A stretch of 64,000 nucleotides of DNA, from NCBI RefSeq assembly GCF_029589495.1, contig NZ_JAAIVF010000001.1, forward strand, positions 1,178,001 to 1,242,000, in the 5' to 3' direction. Shown here piece after piece: positions 1 through 8,627 of this stretch; position 1 is the stretch's first letter, and each line of letters begins with the position of its first letter. Made by a program: the position numbers and the translations under genes. A model generated the notes under the pieces. It was not told the DNA's origin. It was given only the letters and a program-made list of their open reading frames with translations, and did no database searches. The stretch is from Speluncibacter jeojiensis (GTDB lineage Bacteria; Actinomycetota; Actinomycetes; Mycobacteriales; Mycobacteriaceae).

Positions 1-1744
1 TGACCGACCGCACCACCGCACCGGAGAGCATCACCTCGAGCGCCCGGCTGGCCTGGCGGACCCGCGCGCGCACCTCGGACCATGCGGCCCGCACCGCCGC
101 CGCGTCCGGGCCCTCCGCCGCAGGCTCGGGCCCTCCGGCGGCGGGCTGAAGATCCGCGGCTGGTTCGGCGACGGGTTCGGGCACCTCTGCGGGAACGGCC
201 GGACGCTCGTCAACAGGCTCCGCGGCAGCGGGCTGGGCGGGAGCGGGCTGTGCCGCGGCCGGCTGCTGCTCGGCGGCCGCCGATTCCGCAGCGGCCGCCG
301 AGGTTTCGGGAGCCGACACCTCGCGAGCCGGAGCCACGGGAGCCGGAGCCGCGGGAGCCGGGGCTGCCGCCGGTTGCGGCGGGGCCGACTGCTGCGGCGG
401 AGTCGCCGGCCGAGCCGGGGTCGCGGTCTCGTCCGCGGCGGCCTTGCGCTGCGACGGCCGCTGGTACACCGGACCGCTCGGATTCTCCGCCGGTGCGGCG
501 GGAGCTGCCGCGGTTCCGGGGACCCCCGGGACTGCCGCCGCGGCAGCGCCCGCGTCCCCGGAACCGGCCGACCGCGCGGCCGGCGGATTGACCGCGACAC
601 CGCGCTCCAGTCGCTCGAGACGCTGCAGCACAGCCGATTCCGCCTCCGAGGCGGCGGGCAGCAGCATCCGCGCGCACATCACCTCGAGCAGCAGGCGGGG
701 GGCCGTGGCACCGCGCATCTCGCCCAGACCGGCGTGCAGCACCTCGGCATAGCGGGTCAGCGTGGCCGGCCCGATGTGCGCGACCTCCTCGCGCATCCGC
801 TCGAGCATGTCGCCCGGCGCGTCGACCAGACCCCGCTCGCCCGCGTCGAGTACCGCCTCGAGCAGGATCAGGTCGCGCACCCGCTCGAGCAGGTCGGTGG
901 CGAAGCGCCGCGGATCGTGACCGGCCTCCATCACCCGGTCGACGGTGCCGAACAGCGCGGACGCGTCGGCGGCCGCCAGCGCGTCCACGGCGTCGTCGAT
1001 CAGCGCGACGTCGGTGACACCGAGCAGCGCCAGCGCCCGCGCGTACGTCACGCCCTCGTCGCCGGCTCCCGCGAGCAGCTGGTCGAGCACGCTCAGCGAG
1101 TCGCGGGGCGACCCACCACCGGCCCGGATGACCAGCGGGTACACCGGCGCCTCGACCTGCACGGTCTCCTGCGCGCAGATCTTCTCGAGCAGGCCGCGCA
1201 TGACCGACGGCGGCAGCAGCCGGAACGGATAGTGGTGGGTGCGCGACCGGATCGTCGGCAGCACCTTCTCCGGCTCGGTGGTGGCGAAGATGAAGATGAG
1301 GTGCTCCGGCGGCTCCTCGACGATCTTCAGCAGCGCGTTGAAGCCCGCGCTGGTGACCATGTGGGCCTCGTCGATGATGAACACCCGATACCGCGACTCG
1401 GCGGGCGCATAGAAGGCCTTGTCCCGCAGGTCACGGGTGTCGTCGACGCCGCCGTGACTGGCCGCGTCGAGCTCGATCACGTCGAGGTTGCCCGGACCGC
1501 CCGGCCCCAGCGCGACACACGACCGGCAGGTGCCGCACGGGGTGGCCGTCGGGCCCTCGACGCAGTTGAGCGAGCGGGCGAGGATGCGCGCCGACGACGT
1601 CTTGCCGCATCCGCGCGGTCCGGAGAAGAGGTAGGCGTGGTTGATCCGACCTGCCTCGAGCGCCGTGCTCAGGGGCTCGGTGACATGCTCCTGCCCCACC
1701 ACCTCGGCGAACGTCGCCGGTCGATACTTCCGGTAGAGGGCCAC
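1..1744 (-). CDS. dnaX: DNA polymerase III subunit gamma/tau (3' part outside window)
   Basis: This is the clamp-loader ATPase subunit that loads the beta clamp and holds the replisome together. The protein starts VALYRKYRPATFAEVVGQ at a GTG (1744-1742). It has a Walker A motif GPRGCGKT at about residues 41-48, a zinc-binding stretch CVEGPTATPCGTCRSC, a Walker B region IIDEAHMVT and the sensor region FATTEPEKVLPTIRSR. After about residue 370 it becomes a long Ala/Pro/Glu-rich linker with repeated AP/EP units (about 110-600), typical of actinobacterial tau. The frame stays open to the left edge at about 581 codons, so the C-terminal alpha-binding end lies outside the window. Only 46 bp separate it from the upstream dioxygenase stop. 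Identity is certain; the start is the conserved family start. Confidence 0.97.
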   Translation of the reverse strand, partial: MALYRKYRPATFAEVVGQEHVTEPLSTALEAGRINHAYLFSGPRGCGKTSSARILARSLNCVEGPTATPCGTCRSCVALGPGGPGNLDVIELDAASHGGVDDTRDLRDKAFYAPAESRYRVFIIDEAHMVTSAGFNALLKIVEEPPEHLIFIFATTEPEKVLPTIRSRTHHYPFRLLPPSVMRGLLEKICAQETVQVEAPVYPLVIRAGGGSPRDSLSVLDQLLAGAGDEGVTYARALALLGVTDVALIDDAVDALAAADASALFGTVDRVMEAGHDPRRFATDLLERVRDLILLEAVLDAGERGLVDAPGDMLERMREEVAHIGPATLTRYAEVLHAGLGEMRGATAPRLLLEVMCARMLLPAASEAESAVLQRLERLERGVAVNPPAARSAGSGDAGAAAAAVPGVPGTAAAPAAPAENPSGPVYQRPSQRKAAADETATPARPATPPQQSAPPQPAAAPAPAAPAPVAPAREVSAPETSAAAAESAAAEQQPAAAQPAPAQPAAAEPVDERPAVPAEVPEPVAEPAADLQPAAGGPEPAAEGPDAAAVRAAWSEVRARVRQASRALEVMLSGAVVRSV

Positions 1745-1790
1745 GCGCCGAGGGTACCGGGACACCCCGACACGTGGCTCGGCCAACCGG

Positions 1791-2708
1791 TCAGCGCGGG
1801 ACGTCGCCGAGGACCGTCACCCGCTCCATCACGCGGCGGTGCGGGAAGTAGTCGCTGGCCGCGTAGTGCTGGGTCGCACGGTTGTCCCAGAAGGCGATGG
1901 TGCCCGGCTGCCAGCGCAGCCGGCACTGGAAGTCCGGCACCTTCGCCTGCTCGATGAGCAGCCGGAGCAGTTCGGCGCCCTCGACCGGGTCGATGTCGGC
2001 GATGTGCGTGGTGAACAGGCTGTTGACGAACAGCAGCTTGCGGCCGGTCTCCGGGTGCGTGCGGACCACCGGGTGCCGCACCGGCGGGTACTGCTCACGC
2101 ATCTTGGCCAGCCGCTCCGGGTCCATGCTCCGCCCGAACGACGGTACGAAGTCGTGCACGGCCTCGAGCGGGTCGATGCGCGCCTTGATCTCGTCGGGCA
2201 GGCAGTCGTAGGCGTTGCCCATGTCGGCCCACAAGGTGTCCCCGCCGACGGGCGGCACCTCGAGGGCCCGCAGCACCGAGCCGAGCGGCGGGGTCTTGGT
2301 CCAGGTCACATCGACGTGCCAGATGTTCTCGGTGCCGGGGTTGTCGGCGCCGCGGTCGAAGTGCACCACCTCGGGCAGATCGCCCTTGGGCAGCAGCGGG
2401 TGCACCTCGAGCTCGCCCCAGTGCGCGGCGAAGTCCCGGTGCTGATGCGCGGTCAGCTGCTGGTCGCGGAAGAACAGCACCTTCCACTCGAGCAGCGCAC
2501 GCCGCAGCTCGACGATCAGCTCCTCACTCGGCTCACGCAGATCCACGCCGAGGCACTCGGCGCCGATGTACGGGGTGACCGGCCGCAGGTCGAAGGTGGT
2601 GTACGGCGCGTCCGTCATGCCGTCGGCCAGCCGGCGCATGCCGCGCGGGCCGAACTCGATGGTGTGGTCGCCGATCTCCACGGTTCGGGAGGTGGTCAGC
2701 ACTGACAT
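1791..2708 (-). CDS. TauD/TfdA family Fe(II)/2-oxoglutarate dioxygenase
   Basis: A 305-residue cytoplasmic non-haem iron oxygenase that should couple 2-oxoglutarate decarboxylation to hydroxylation of an organic substrate. In this family the substrates are often sulfonates, sulfate esters or aryloxyacids. The facial triad is visible: H131 and D133 in WHVDVTW, and the distal H281 in ATQHYA. R292 and R296 lie at the spacing used in TauD for 2-oxoglutarate and substrate carboxylate/sulfonate binding. The ATG at 2708 follows an AAGGAGAA ribosome binding site. It sits 22 bp downstream of a TetR gene on the same strand, so the two probably form an operon controlled by that regulator. A sulfatase lies about 6 kb away, which makes a sulfur-scavenging substrate possible but not shown. 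Confidence 0.9.
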   Translation of the reverse strand: MSVLTTSRTVEIGDHTIEFGPRGMRRLADGMTDAPYTTFDLRPVTPYIGAECLGVDLREPSEELIVELRRALLEWKVLFFRDQQLTAHQHRDFAAHWGELEVHPLLPKGDLPEVVHFDRGADNPGTENIWHVDVTWTKTPPLGSVLRALEVPPVGGDTLWADMGNAYDCLPDEIKARIDPLEAVHDFVPSFGRSMDPERLAKMREQYPPVRHPVVRTHPETGRKLLFVNSLFTTHIADIDPVEGAELLRLLIEQAKVPDFQCRLRWQPGTIAFWDNRATQHYAASDYFPHRRVMERVTVLGDVPR

Positions 2709-2730
2709 GGGCGTTCTCCTTGGTTCGGGG

Positions 2731-3381
2731 TCAACAAGACGGCGGGGTGGGGCCGCGTCGGGATTCGGGGGCGAGCAGGGCGCCGACGGACATGTCGAGC
2801 ACGTGGGCGACGGTCTGGTCGAACGACGCGGCGACCACCGGGATGCCCGCGGTCTTGCGCTGCTCGAAGACCGCGAGGGCGGCGACGGCCATGCTGAACA
2901 TCAGGTCGATGCGCTCGACGGCGGTGCGTCTGTCCAGGTGGTCGAGCACGCGGGTCAGCCTGGCGAGCACCTCGGCGTTGGCGTCCGAGACGTCGGCGAA
3001 TCCGCCGGTCGAGAAGTCGACCGCGGGCGCGACCCGGGCGAGGAACTGCGCGTAGTGCGAGACCTCCTCGGTGCTGCGCACATAGTCGGCGAGCGGCACC
3101 AGCGCCACCTCGACCAGCGCCCGCACCTCGTTGCCGCGCCCGCGCGCGTCGACGTCGGCGAGCAACGCGCGCCGGGCCGTGTTGATCTCGCCCATCCGGC
3201 GGCGCAGCACCGCCAGCACCAGCCCGTCGCGACCACCGAAGTGATACGCCACGGCGGAGTTGTTGCGCTGGCCTGCGGCGGCCGCGACGTCGCGCATCGA
3301 CACACCGTCGATGCCCCGTTCGGCGAACAGTCGTTCGGCGACGTCGATCAGTGCGCCGCGGGCGTCCTCGGAACTGGGCAT
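2731..3381 (-). CDS. TetR family transcriptional regulator
   Basis: A 216-residue one-component repressor. The N-terminal helix-turn-helix is clear at about residues 8-55 (LIDVAERLFAERGIDGVSM, then RDVAAAAGQ and YHFGGRDGLV), followed by an all-helical ligand domain. The Asn-Asn-Ser insertion before AVAYHFGG is normal for one TetR subgroup. ATG start at 3381. A perfect 15-bp palindrome lies 13 bp upstream, so autorepression and control of the downstream dioxygenase gene are likely. The ligand is unknown. Confidence 0.92.
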   Translation of the reverse strand: MPSSEDARGALIDVAERLFAERGIDGVSMRDVAAAAGQRNNSAVAYHFGGRDGLVLAVLRRRMGEINTARRALLADVDARGRGNEVRALVEVALVPLADYVRSTEEVSHYAQFLARVAPAVDFSTGGFADVSDANAEVLARLTRVLDHLDRRTAVERIDLMFSMAVAALAVFEQRKTAGIPVVAASFDQTVAHVLDMSVGALLAPESRRGPTPPSC

Positions 3382-3393
3382 GGCACCACCGTA

Positions 3394-3408
3394 TAAGTCA
3401 GTGACTTA
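3394..3408. promoter_or_regulatory. Palindromic operator upstream of the tetR-dioxygenase operon
   Basis: Perfect inverted repeat TAAGTCA-G-TGACTTA centred on 3401, just upstream of the TetR start codon at 3381. Length, symmetry and position are those of a TetR-family operator; the assignment to this TetR is inferred from position. Confidence 0.7.
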
Positions 3409-3493
3409 ATCGTCAATGGTATTGCGGTCCACAGGCATTCCGCTCGATCTGCCGCGACTAGGCGCACGCTCGGCCGGTCGCCAGCACAAGTCC

Positions 3494-3508
3494 CACTCAA
3501 CGAGAGTG
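3494..3508. promoter_or_regulatory. Inverted-repeat operator candidate upstream of first MFS gene
   Basis: CACTC-AACGA-GAGTG, a perfect inverted repeat about 125 bp before the MFS start at 3633. The same element (TCACTC-N5-GAGTGA) stands before the second MFS gene in an otherwise similar leader that also shares a CGTCACGTCC block. The rest of the 3409-3632 interval shows no gene. The binding protein is unknown. Confidence 0.5.
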
Positions 3509-3632
3509 ATCGGTGTCGACCGTGCGAAGGCTCCTAACGTCACGTCCGATTTCAGCTTCCCCCCGAAGTGCCCGCGTGGACCGTCCCGCCCGGGATCGCG
3601 ACGGCCCCGCAACGCAGTTCTGAAGGAAACCG

Positions 3633-5135
3633 ATGGCGCTCAACCTGAATCCCGTCCACGGGCCGGTCCCCAAGTCCCGGATCTTCGCCGTGCTGGCGAT
3701 GATCATCCTGCTGTCCGAGATCGCAAGCTTCGAGTTCATGCTCGTGATCCCGGACCTGCCACATCTCGCGCAACATTTCCGGACCCTCAACATCGCCTGG
3801 GCGTTCACGATCGTGCTGCTCGTGGGCGCGACCATCCAGCCGCTGGTCGGCAAGGCGTCCGACAAGTGGGGCAAGAAAAACACGATCGTCGCGCTCAGCG
3901 TCGTCTTCGTGGCCGGCAGCGTCCTCTGCGCGCTGGCCACCGACTTCTCGATGCTGCTGGTGGGCCGCGCGCTGCAGGGGTCGCTGATCGGCGCCGTCGG
4001 CGTCTCGTACGGCCTGGTCCGCGACATCATCCCGCGTGAGACCGTCCCGGTCGCGCTCGGCGCGGTGGTCACCGGCATCGGCATGTCCGCGGTCGCCGGA
4101 CCGTTCATCGCCGGTTGGCTCATCGACGGATTCGGTCCGCAGTCCGTGTTCTGGTTCATGGCGATCTATGTCGTCGTGCTGCTGCCGATCTACATCGCGA
4201 TCGTGCCCGAGAGCGACGTCCGCGTCGACAAGCCGGTCGACTACCTGGGCATCGCGCTGCTCGGCCCGGGCATCGGTGTGCTGCTGCTGGCGCTGACCGA
4301 GGGCGCCGACTGGGGCTGGTCGGCCGCGGGCACGCTCGGTCTGTTCCTGCTCGGTGCCGTGATGCTGATCGCCTTCGTCATCTGGGAGCGAAGGACCCCG
4401 AACCCGGTCCTCGACCTGAAGATCCTGTTCGGCCGCAAGTTCGGCCCCACCGTCCTCGCCGTCGCCTGCATCTCGTACATGATGAACGCGGACTCCATGA
4501 TCCGGCCGACCATGCTGGAGATGCCGCACATGCCGGGCATCTCGTACGGCGCAGGGCTGTCGGTGCTCGACTTCGCCATCTGGACCGTCCCGATGGGCGT
4601 CGTCGGCATGTTCGCCGGCCCGCTCGGCGGCTACCTGTCCAAGAAGATCGGCGCCAAGTACGTGCTGATCGCCTCGGCCGTGCTGTTCCTGATCGTGATG
4701 CTCACGATGTCGGCTCTGCCCGTCACCCAGTGGCAGATCTCGGCGATCAGCTTCCTCGCCGGTTTCGCGATCGGCTTCCTGCACTCCTCAAACGGCAACC
4801 TCACGCAGGACGCGCTGCCCAAGGAACAGGGCGGCATCGGCAACACCATCGCCGGCATGTCCGGACTGCTCGCCGGGAGCATCGCCACCGCCGTCACCGG
4901 CGTGGTGATGGCCCAGCACGTGCTCATGGTCGTCCCGACCACACACACCGTGATCTACAAGGACGAGGCGCTGACCCAGGGTTACTACGTCGCCGTCGCG
5001 ATCGGCGTGGTCGGCCTGGTCATCGCGCTGGTCATGAGGCACGGCAGCAAGCCGGCACGGGGTGGCCTGGTCGAGGGCGAAGGGGAAGGCGGGGAGAAGA
5101 CATCCGCCGCACCCACGGACGCGATGGCGCACTGA
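3633..5135 (+). CDS. MFS transporter (first of two tandem paralogues)
   Basis: A 500-residue polytopic inner-membrane transporter of the major facilitator superfamily, drug/proton-antiporter type. It has many hydrophobic helices, the loop 2-3 motif GKASDKWGKKN (motif A) and a motif-B-like segment ALQGSLIGAVGVSYGLVRD. A conserved PESDVRVDKPVDYLG loop precedes the second half, and the tail is acidic and Gly-rich (residues about 470-500). ATG at 3633 with GAAGG upstream. It is strongly similar over its whole length to the transporter at 6964-8454, and the first 45 codons are almost identical. A GH13 enzyme follows 33 bp later and is probably co-transcribed. The substrate cannot be told from sequence. 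Confidence 0.92.
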   Translation: MALNLNPVHGPVPKSRIFAVLAMIILLSEIASFEFMLVIPDLPHLAQHFRTLNIAWAFTIVLLVGATIQPLVGKASDKWGKKNTIVALSVVFVAGSVLCALATDFSMLLVGRALQGSLIGAVGVSYGLVRDIIPRETVPVALGAVVTGIGMSAVAGPFIAGWLIDGFGPQSVFWFMAIYVVVLLPIYIAIVPESDVRVDKPVDYLGIALLGPGIGVLLLALTEGADWGWSAAGTLGLFLLGAVMLIAFVIWERRTPNPVLDLKILFGRKFGPTVLAVACISYMMNADSMIRPTMLEMPHMPGISYGAGLSVLDFAIWTVPMGVVGMFAGPLGGYLSKKIGAKYVLIASAVLFLIVMLTMSALPVTQWQISAISFLAGFAIGFLHSSNGNLTQDALPKEQGGIGNTIAGMSGLLAGSIATAVTGVVMAQHVLMVVPTTHTVIYKDEALTQGYYVAVAIGVVGLVIALVMRHGSKPARGGLVEGEGEGGEKTSAAPTDAMAH

Positions 5136-5168
5136 CAGCGGCGCACCGACACAGGCGAGGGGCACCCC

Positions 5169-6815
5169 GTGGCAGCACCGGATTGGTGGCGGTCCGCCGC
5201 GATCTACCAGCTGTACATCCGCAGCTTCGCGGACGGCAACGGCGACGGTGTCGGCGACATCGCCGGCATCCGTTCCCGGCTGCCGTATCTGGCGGAGCTG
5301 GGCGTCGACGCGATCTGGGTGAACCCGTGGTATCCGTCGCCGATGGCGGACGCCGGCTACGACGTCGCCGACTTCCGCGACATCGAACCAGCGTTCGGCA
5401 CCCTCGCCGAGGCGGAGGCGATGATCGCGGAGGCGCACGCGCTCGGTATCCGGGTGCTGCTGGACCTCGTCCCCAACCACGTGTCGGACGCGCACCCGTG
5501 GTTCCGGGAGGCGCTCGCCGCCGCCCCCGGTTCCCCGGAACGCGACCGGTTCCTGTTCCGGCCCGGTCGCGGCACGAACGGTGACGAGCCGCCGAACGAC
5601 TGGGCCGGCTCCTTCGGCGGCCCCGCCTGGACCCGGGTCGTCGAGGCCGACGGCACCCCCGGACAGTGGTATCTGCACCTGTTCACCCCGCAGCAGCCGG
5701 ATGTGGACTGGCGCAACGCCGACGTCCGCGCCGACTTCGAGAAGACGCTGCGATTCTGGTTCGATCGCGGCGTCGACGGCTTCCGGATCGACGTGGCGCA
5801 GGCCCTCGCGAAGGATCCGGCGCTGCCGGACCTGAACGGCCTGACCTTCCCCACCCCCGTGCCGGCGGACGGGTCGGCGCCCGCGCAGCACCCGCACTTC
5901 GACCGCGACGAGGTCCACGACGTCTACCGATCGTGGCGGGCGATCGCCGACGGCTACGACCCGCCGCGGGTGTTCGTCGCCGAGGCGTGGGTGGGCCGCG
6001 CCGACCGGCTGGTGCGCTACCTGCGACCCGACGAGCTGCACAGCGCGTTCAACTTCGACTTCATGCTGTCCCCGTGGGACGGTCCGACGCTGCGCACGGT
6101 CGTCGACCGCACCGTCGCCTCGCACGCCACCGTCGGCGCCGCCCCCACCTGGGTGCTGTCCAATCACGACGGCATCCGGCACCTGTCGAAGTACGCGCGC
6201 CCGCAGACGGGCAGGCGGGTGTCGTTCCTGAGCCAGGTCCGGGATGTCCCGGCGGACCTCGAACTGGGCGAGCGCCGGGCCCGCGCCGCCATGATGCTCA
6301 CGTTCGCGCTACCCGGCGGCGTGTACGTCTACCAGGGCGAGGAGCTCGGGCTGCCGGAGGTGGAGGACATTCCCGACGACCGCCTCCGCGACCCGATGTG
6401 GGAGCGTTCCGGGCACACCGAGCGGGGACGCGACGGCTGCCGGGTCCCGCTGCCGTGGTCCGGCGACGCCGCCCCGTACGGGTTCGGCCCCGACGGCGGC
6501 GCCGAGACGTGGCTGCCGCAGCCGACCGGCTGGGGGCCGCGCACCGCCGCCGCCCAGGACGGAGATCCGTCGTCGATGCTCGAGCTGTACCGCCGCGCCC
6601 TGCGCCTGCGCCGCACGGTGCCCGCCGATGCCGGCCTCGAATGGCAGCCCTCCGCCGCGGACGTGCTCGACTTCCGTCGCGGGGACGCGCTGCGCTGCGT
6701 CGTCAACCTGTCGCCGGAGCCCGTCGCGCTGCCGCAGGGCCGCGTGGTGCTCGCCAGTTCCCCGCTCACCTGCGAGGCAGCCCTGGCCCCGGACTGCGCC
6801 GTCTGGCTGGACTGA
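5169..6815 (+). CDS. GH13 alpha-glucosidase / alpha-amylase family enzyme
   Basis: A 548-residue cytoplasmic glycoside hydrolase; no signal peptide is seen. The family 13 regions are all present: region I LDLVPNHVSD (about 99-108), region II GFRIDVA with nucleophile D208, region III VFVAEAW with acid/base E272, and region IV LSNHD with D334. This pattern and length suit oligo-1,6-glucosidase or alpha-glucosidase subfamilies that act on small alpha-glucosides such as maltose, isomaltose or sucrose. A trehalose-type activity is not excluded. GTG start at 5169 with GAGGGG upstream, 33 bp after the first MFS stop, so the transporter may import or export the sugar. The context with dioxygenase and sulfatase genes does not explain it further. 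Confidence 0.92.
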   Translation: MAAPDWWRSAAIYQLYIRSFADGNGDGVGDIAGIRSRLPYLAELGVDAIWVNPWYPSPMADAGYDVADFRDIEPAFGTLAEAEAMIAEAHALGIRVLLDLVPNHVSDAHPWFREALAAAPGSPERDRFLFRPGRGTNGDEPPNDWAGSFGGPAWTRVVEADGTPGQWYLHLFTPQQPDVDWRNADVRADFEKTLRFWFDRGVDGFRIDVAQALAKDPALPDLNGLTFPTPVPADGSAPAQHPHFDRDEVHDVYRSWRAIADGYDPPRVFVAEAWVGRADRLVRYLRPDELHSAFNFDFMLSPWDGPTLRTVVDRTVASHATVGAAPTWVLSNHDGIRHLSKYARPQTGRRVSFLSQVRDVPADLELGERRARAAMMLTFALPGGVYVYQGEELGLPEVEDIPDDRLRDPMWERSGHTERGRDGCRVPLPWSGDAAPYGFGPDGGAETWLPQPTGWGPRTAAAQDGDPSSMLELYRRALRLRRTVPADAGLEWQPSAADVLDFRRGDALRCVVNLSPEPVALPQGRVVLASSPLTCEAALAPDCAVWLD

Positions 6816-6823
6816 TCTCGGTC

Positions 6824-6864
6824 TCACTCACCGGGAGTGATCGCGGTCACGCACTCGGGCGTGA
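6824..6864. promoter_or_regulatory. Double inverted-repeat operator upstream of second MFS gene
   Basis: Two perfect inverted repeats in tandem: TCACTC-ACCGG-GAGTGA (6824-6840) and TCACGC-ACTCGG-GCGTGA (6847-6864), together fitting TCAC(T/G)C-N5/6-G(A/C)GTGA. The first is shared with the leader of the MFS gene at 3633. They begin 9 bp after the GH13 stop and end 99 bp before the MFS start. This looks like a two-site operator for an unidentified repressor or activator. Confidence 0.55.
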
Positions 6865-6963
6865 TTAGCGTCACGTCCACTTCCCGCTACGACCCCCGAA
6901 GTACCCCCGCGTGGTCCCTCGCGCCCGAAAACGCGACGGCCCCCTCGCCTCTGAAGGAAACCG

Positions 6964-8454
6964 ATGGCGCTCAACCTGAATCCGGCCCACGGGCCGGTCC
7001 CCAAGTCCCGGATCTTTGCCGTACTGGCGATGATCATCCTGCTGTCCGAGATCGCAAGCTTCGAGTTCATGCTCGTCATCCCGGACCTGCCGCACCTGGC
7101 TGCGCAGTTCCGCACGCTGAACATCGCCTGGGTGTTCGGCATCGTGTCGTTGGTCGGTGCGACCATCCAGCCTCTGGTCGGCAAGGCCTCGGACAAGTGG
7201 GGCAAGCGGAACACCATCGTCGCGCTGGCCGTGATCTTCGTGATCGGCAGCATCATCGCCGCGACTGCGGGCAGCTTCGGGATGCTGCTGCTCGGACGGG
7301 CCCTGCAGGGCTCGCTGGTCGGCGCCGTCAGTGTCTCCTACAGCCTGGTCCGCGACATCATCCCGCGCGAGACCGTGCCGATCGCGCTCGGTGCGGTGGT
7401 CACCGGCATCGGCATGTCCGCCCTGGCCGGACCGTTCCTCGCGGGCTGGCTCATCGACGCGTTCGGCTCGCAGTCGATCTTCTGGTTCATGGCCATCTAT
7501 GTGGTCGTGCTGCTGCCGATCTACGTTGCGGTCGTGCCCGAGAGTGATGTCCGCGTGGACAAGCCGATCGACTACCTCGGCATCGTCCTGCTCGGCCCCG
7601 GAATCGGCCTGCTCCTGCTCGGCGCGACGCAGAGCACGGACTGGGGCTGGACGTCCGCGGGCACGCTCGGCCTGTTCGCCGTCGGCGCGATCATGCTGGT
7701 CGGCTTCGTGGTCTGGCAGCGGATCACCCCGAACCCGCTGATGGACCTGAAGATCCTGTTCGGCCGCAAGTTCGGCCCGACCGTCCTCGCCGTCGCCTGC
7801 GTGTCCTACATGATGAACGCTGACGCGATCATCCGCCCGACCATGCTGGAGATGCCGCACATGCCGGGCATCACCTACGGCGCGGGCCTCTCCGCACTCG
7901 ACTTCGCGATCTGGACCTTCCCGATGGGCGTGCTCGGCATGTTCGCCGGCCCGCTCGGCGGCTACCTGTCCAAGAAGATCGGCGCCCGCTACGTGCTGAT
8001 CGCCTCAGCGGCGCTGTTCCTGATCATCATGTTCTCGATGTCGACGCTGCCCGTCACCCAGTGGCAGATCGGCGGCATCAGCTTCCTCGCCGGCTTCGCG
8101 ATCGGCTTCCTGCACTCCTCGAACAGCAACCTCGTGCAGGACGCGCTGCCCAAGCAGCTCGGCGGCATCGGCAACTCCATCGGCGGCATGCTCGCGCTGC
8201 TCGCCAGCGGCATCGCCTCCACCCTCACCGGCGTGGTGATGGCGCAGCAGGTGCTCATGGTCGTTCCGAAGACGCACTCGGTGATCTACAAGGACGAGGC
8301 GCTCGTCCAGGGCTACTACGTCGCGATCGCCGTGGGCGTGATCGGCCTGATCATCGCGCTGGTCATGAAGCACGGCCGCAAGCCGGCACAGGGCGGCCTG
8401 GTCGAGGGCGAAGGTGACGACGCCGCGCTCACCGAGCCCGCCATGTCCCGCTGA
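6964..8454 (+). CDS. MFS transporter (second tandem paralogue)
   Basis: A 496-residue inner-membrane transporter and the sister of the one at 3633-5135. The N-terminus MALNLNP, the loop GKASDKWGKRN, the PESDVRVDKPIDYLG segment and the C-terminal half are almost collinear with it. The upstream 140 bp is also recognisably duplicated, so gene and promoter were copied together. ATG at 6964 with GAAGG upstream. A strong terminator follows. The two copies diverge mostly in the middle helices and in the C-terminal acidic tail, which hints at either slightly different substrates or simple dosage. Substrate unknown. Confidence 0.92.
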   Translation: MALNLNPAHGPVPKSRIFAVLAMIILLSEIASFEFMLVIPDLPHLAAQFRTLNIAWVFGIVSLVGATIQPLVGKASDKWGKRNTIVALAVIFVIGSIIAATAGSFGMLLLGRALQGSLVGAVSVSYSLVRDIIPRETVPIALGAVVTGIGMSALAGPFLAGWLIDAFGSQSIFWFMAIYVVVLLPIYVAVVPESDVRVDKPIDYLGIVLLGPGIGLLLLGATQSTDWGWTSAGTLGLFAVGAIMLVGFVVWQRITPNPLMDLKILFGRKFGPTVLAVACVSYMMNADAIIRPTMLEMPHMPGITYGAGLSALDFAIWTFPMGVLGMFAGPLGGYLSKKIGARYVLIASAALFLIIMFSMSTLPVTQWQIGGISFLAGFAIGFLHSSNSNLVQDALPKQLGGIGNSIGGMLALLASGIASTLTGVVMAQQVLMVVPKTHSVIYKDEALVQGYYVAIAVGVIGLIIALVMKHGRKPAQGGLVEGEGDDAALTEPAMSR

Positions 8455-8474
8455 CGTCGGTTCGCACGTCGACG

Positions 8475-8517
8475 AACGGATCCCCGCCCTCCCCGACAGG
8501 AGGGCGGGGATCCGTTT
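8475..8517 (+). terminator. Intrinsic terminator after second MFS gene
   Basis: A perfect 18-bp stem (8475-8492 with 8499-8516) around a 6-nt loop, starting 20 bp after the MFS stop and ending in TTT. It should end the MFS transcript and separate it from the sulfatase unit. Confidence 0.85.
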
Positions 8518-8562
8518 CGCATTCCGCACAGTTTCGGAATATCCCATTGTGCGGCAACACTA

Positions 8563-8590
8563 TTGACTGATTAAGACGCTGCTTTATACG
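8563..8590 (+). promoter_or_regulatory. Sigma-70-type promoter candidate for the sulfatase operon
   Basis: TTGACT (8563-8568) and TATACG (8585-8590) are separated by 16 bp and lie 37 bp before the sulfatase ATG. A possible operator CCGCACA-N17-TGTGCGG (8524-8554) lies just upstream. Both are read from sequence only. Confidence 0.5.
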
Positions 8591-8627
8591 GTGACGGAAC
8601 ATCCCCCGGACAAGACACGGAGCAGAG

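Noticed and set aside
1745-1790. Signal recognition particle RNA (ffs), often near dnaX in actinobacteria
   Set aside because: Only 46 bp lie between dnaX and the dioxygenase stop, and no SRP-like GGAA/GCAG hairpin fits.
374-1957. A 527-codon plus-strand frame over dnaX
   Set aside because: It is antisense to clear dnaX motifs (GPRGCGKT, zinc-binding Cys) and has only the His/Arg/Gly-rich composition typical of antisense frames in high-GC DNA.
5169-6815. Trehalose synthase (TreS) assignment for the GH13 enzyme
   Set aside because: The protein has no TreS-specific block that I could recognise and no linked maltokinase, so a general alpha-glucosidase call is safer.
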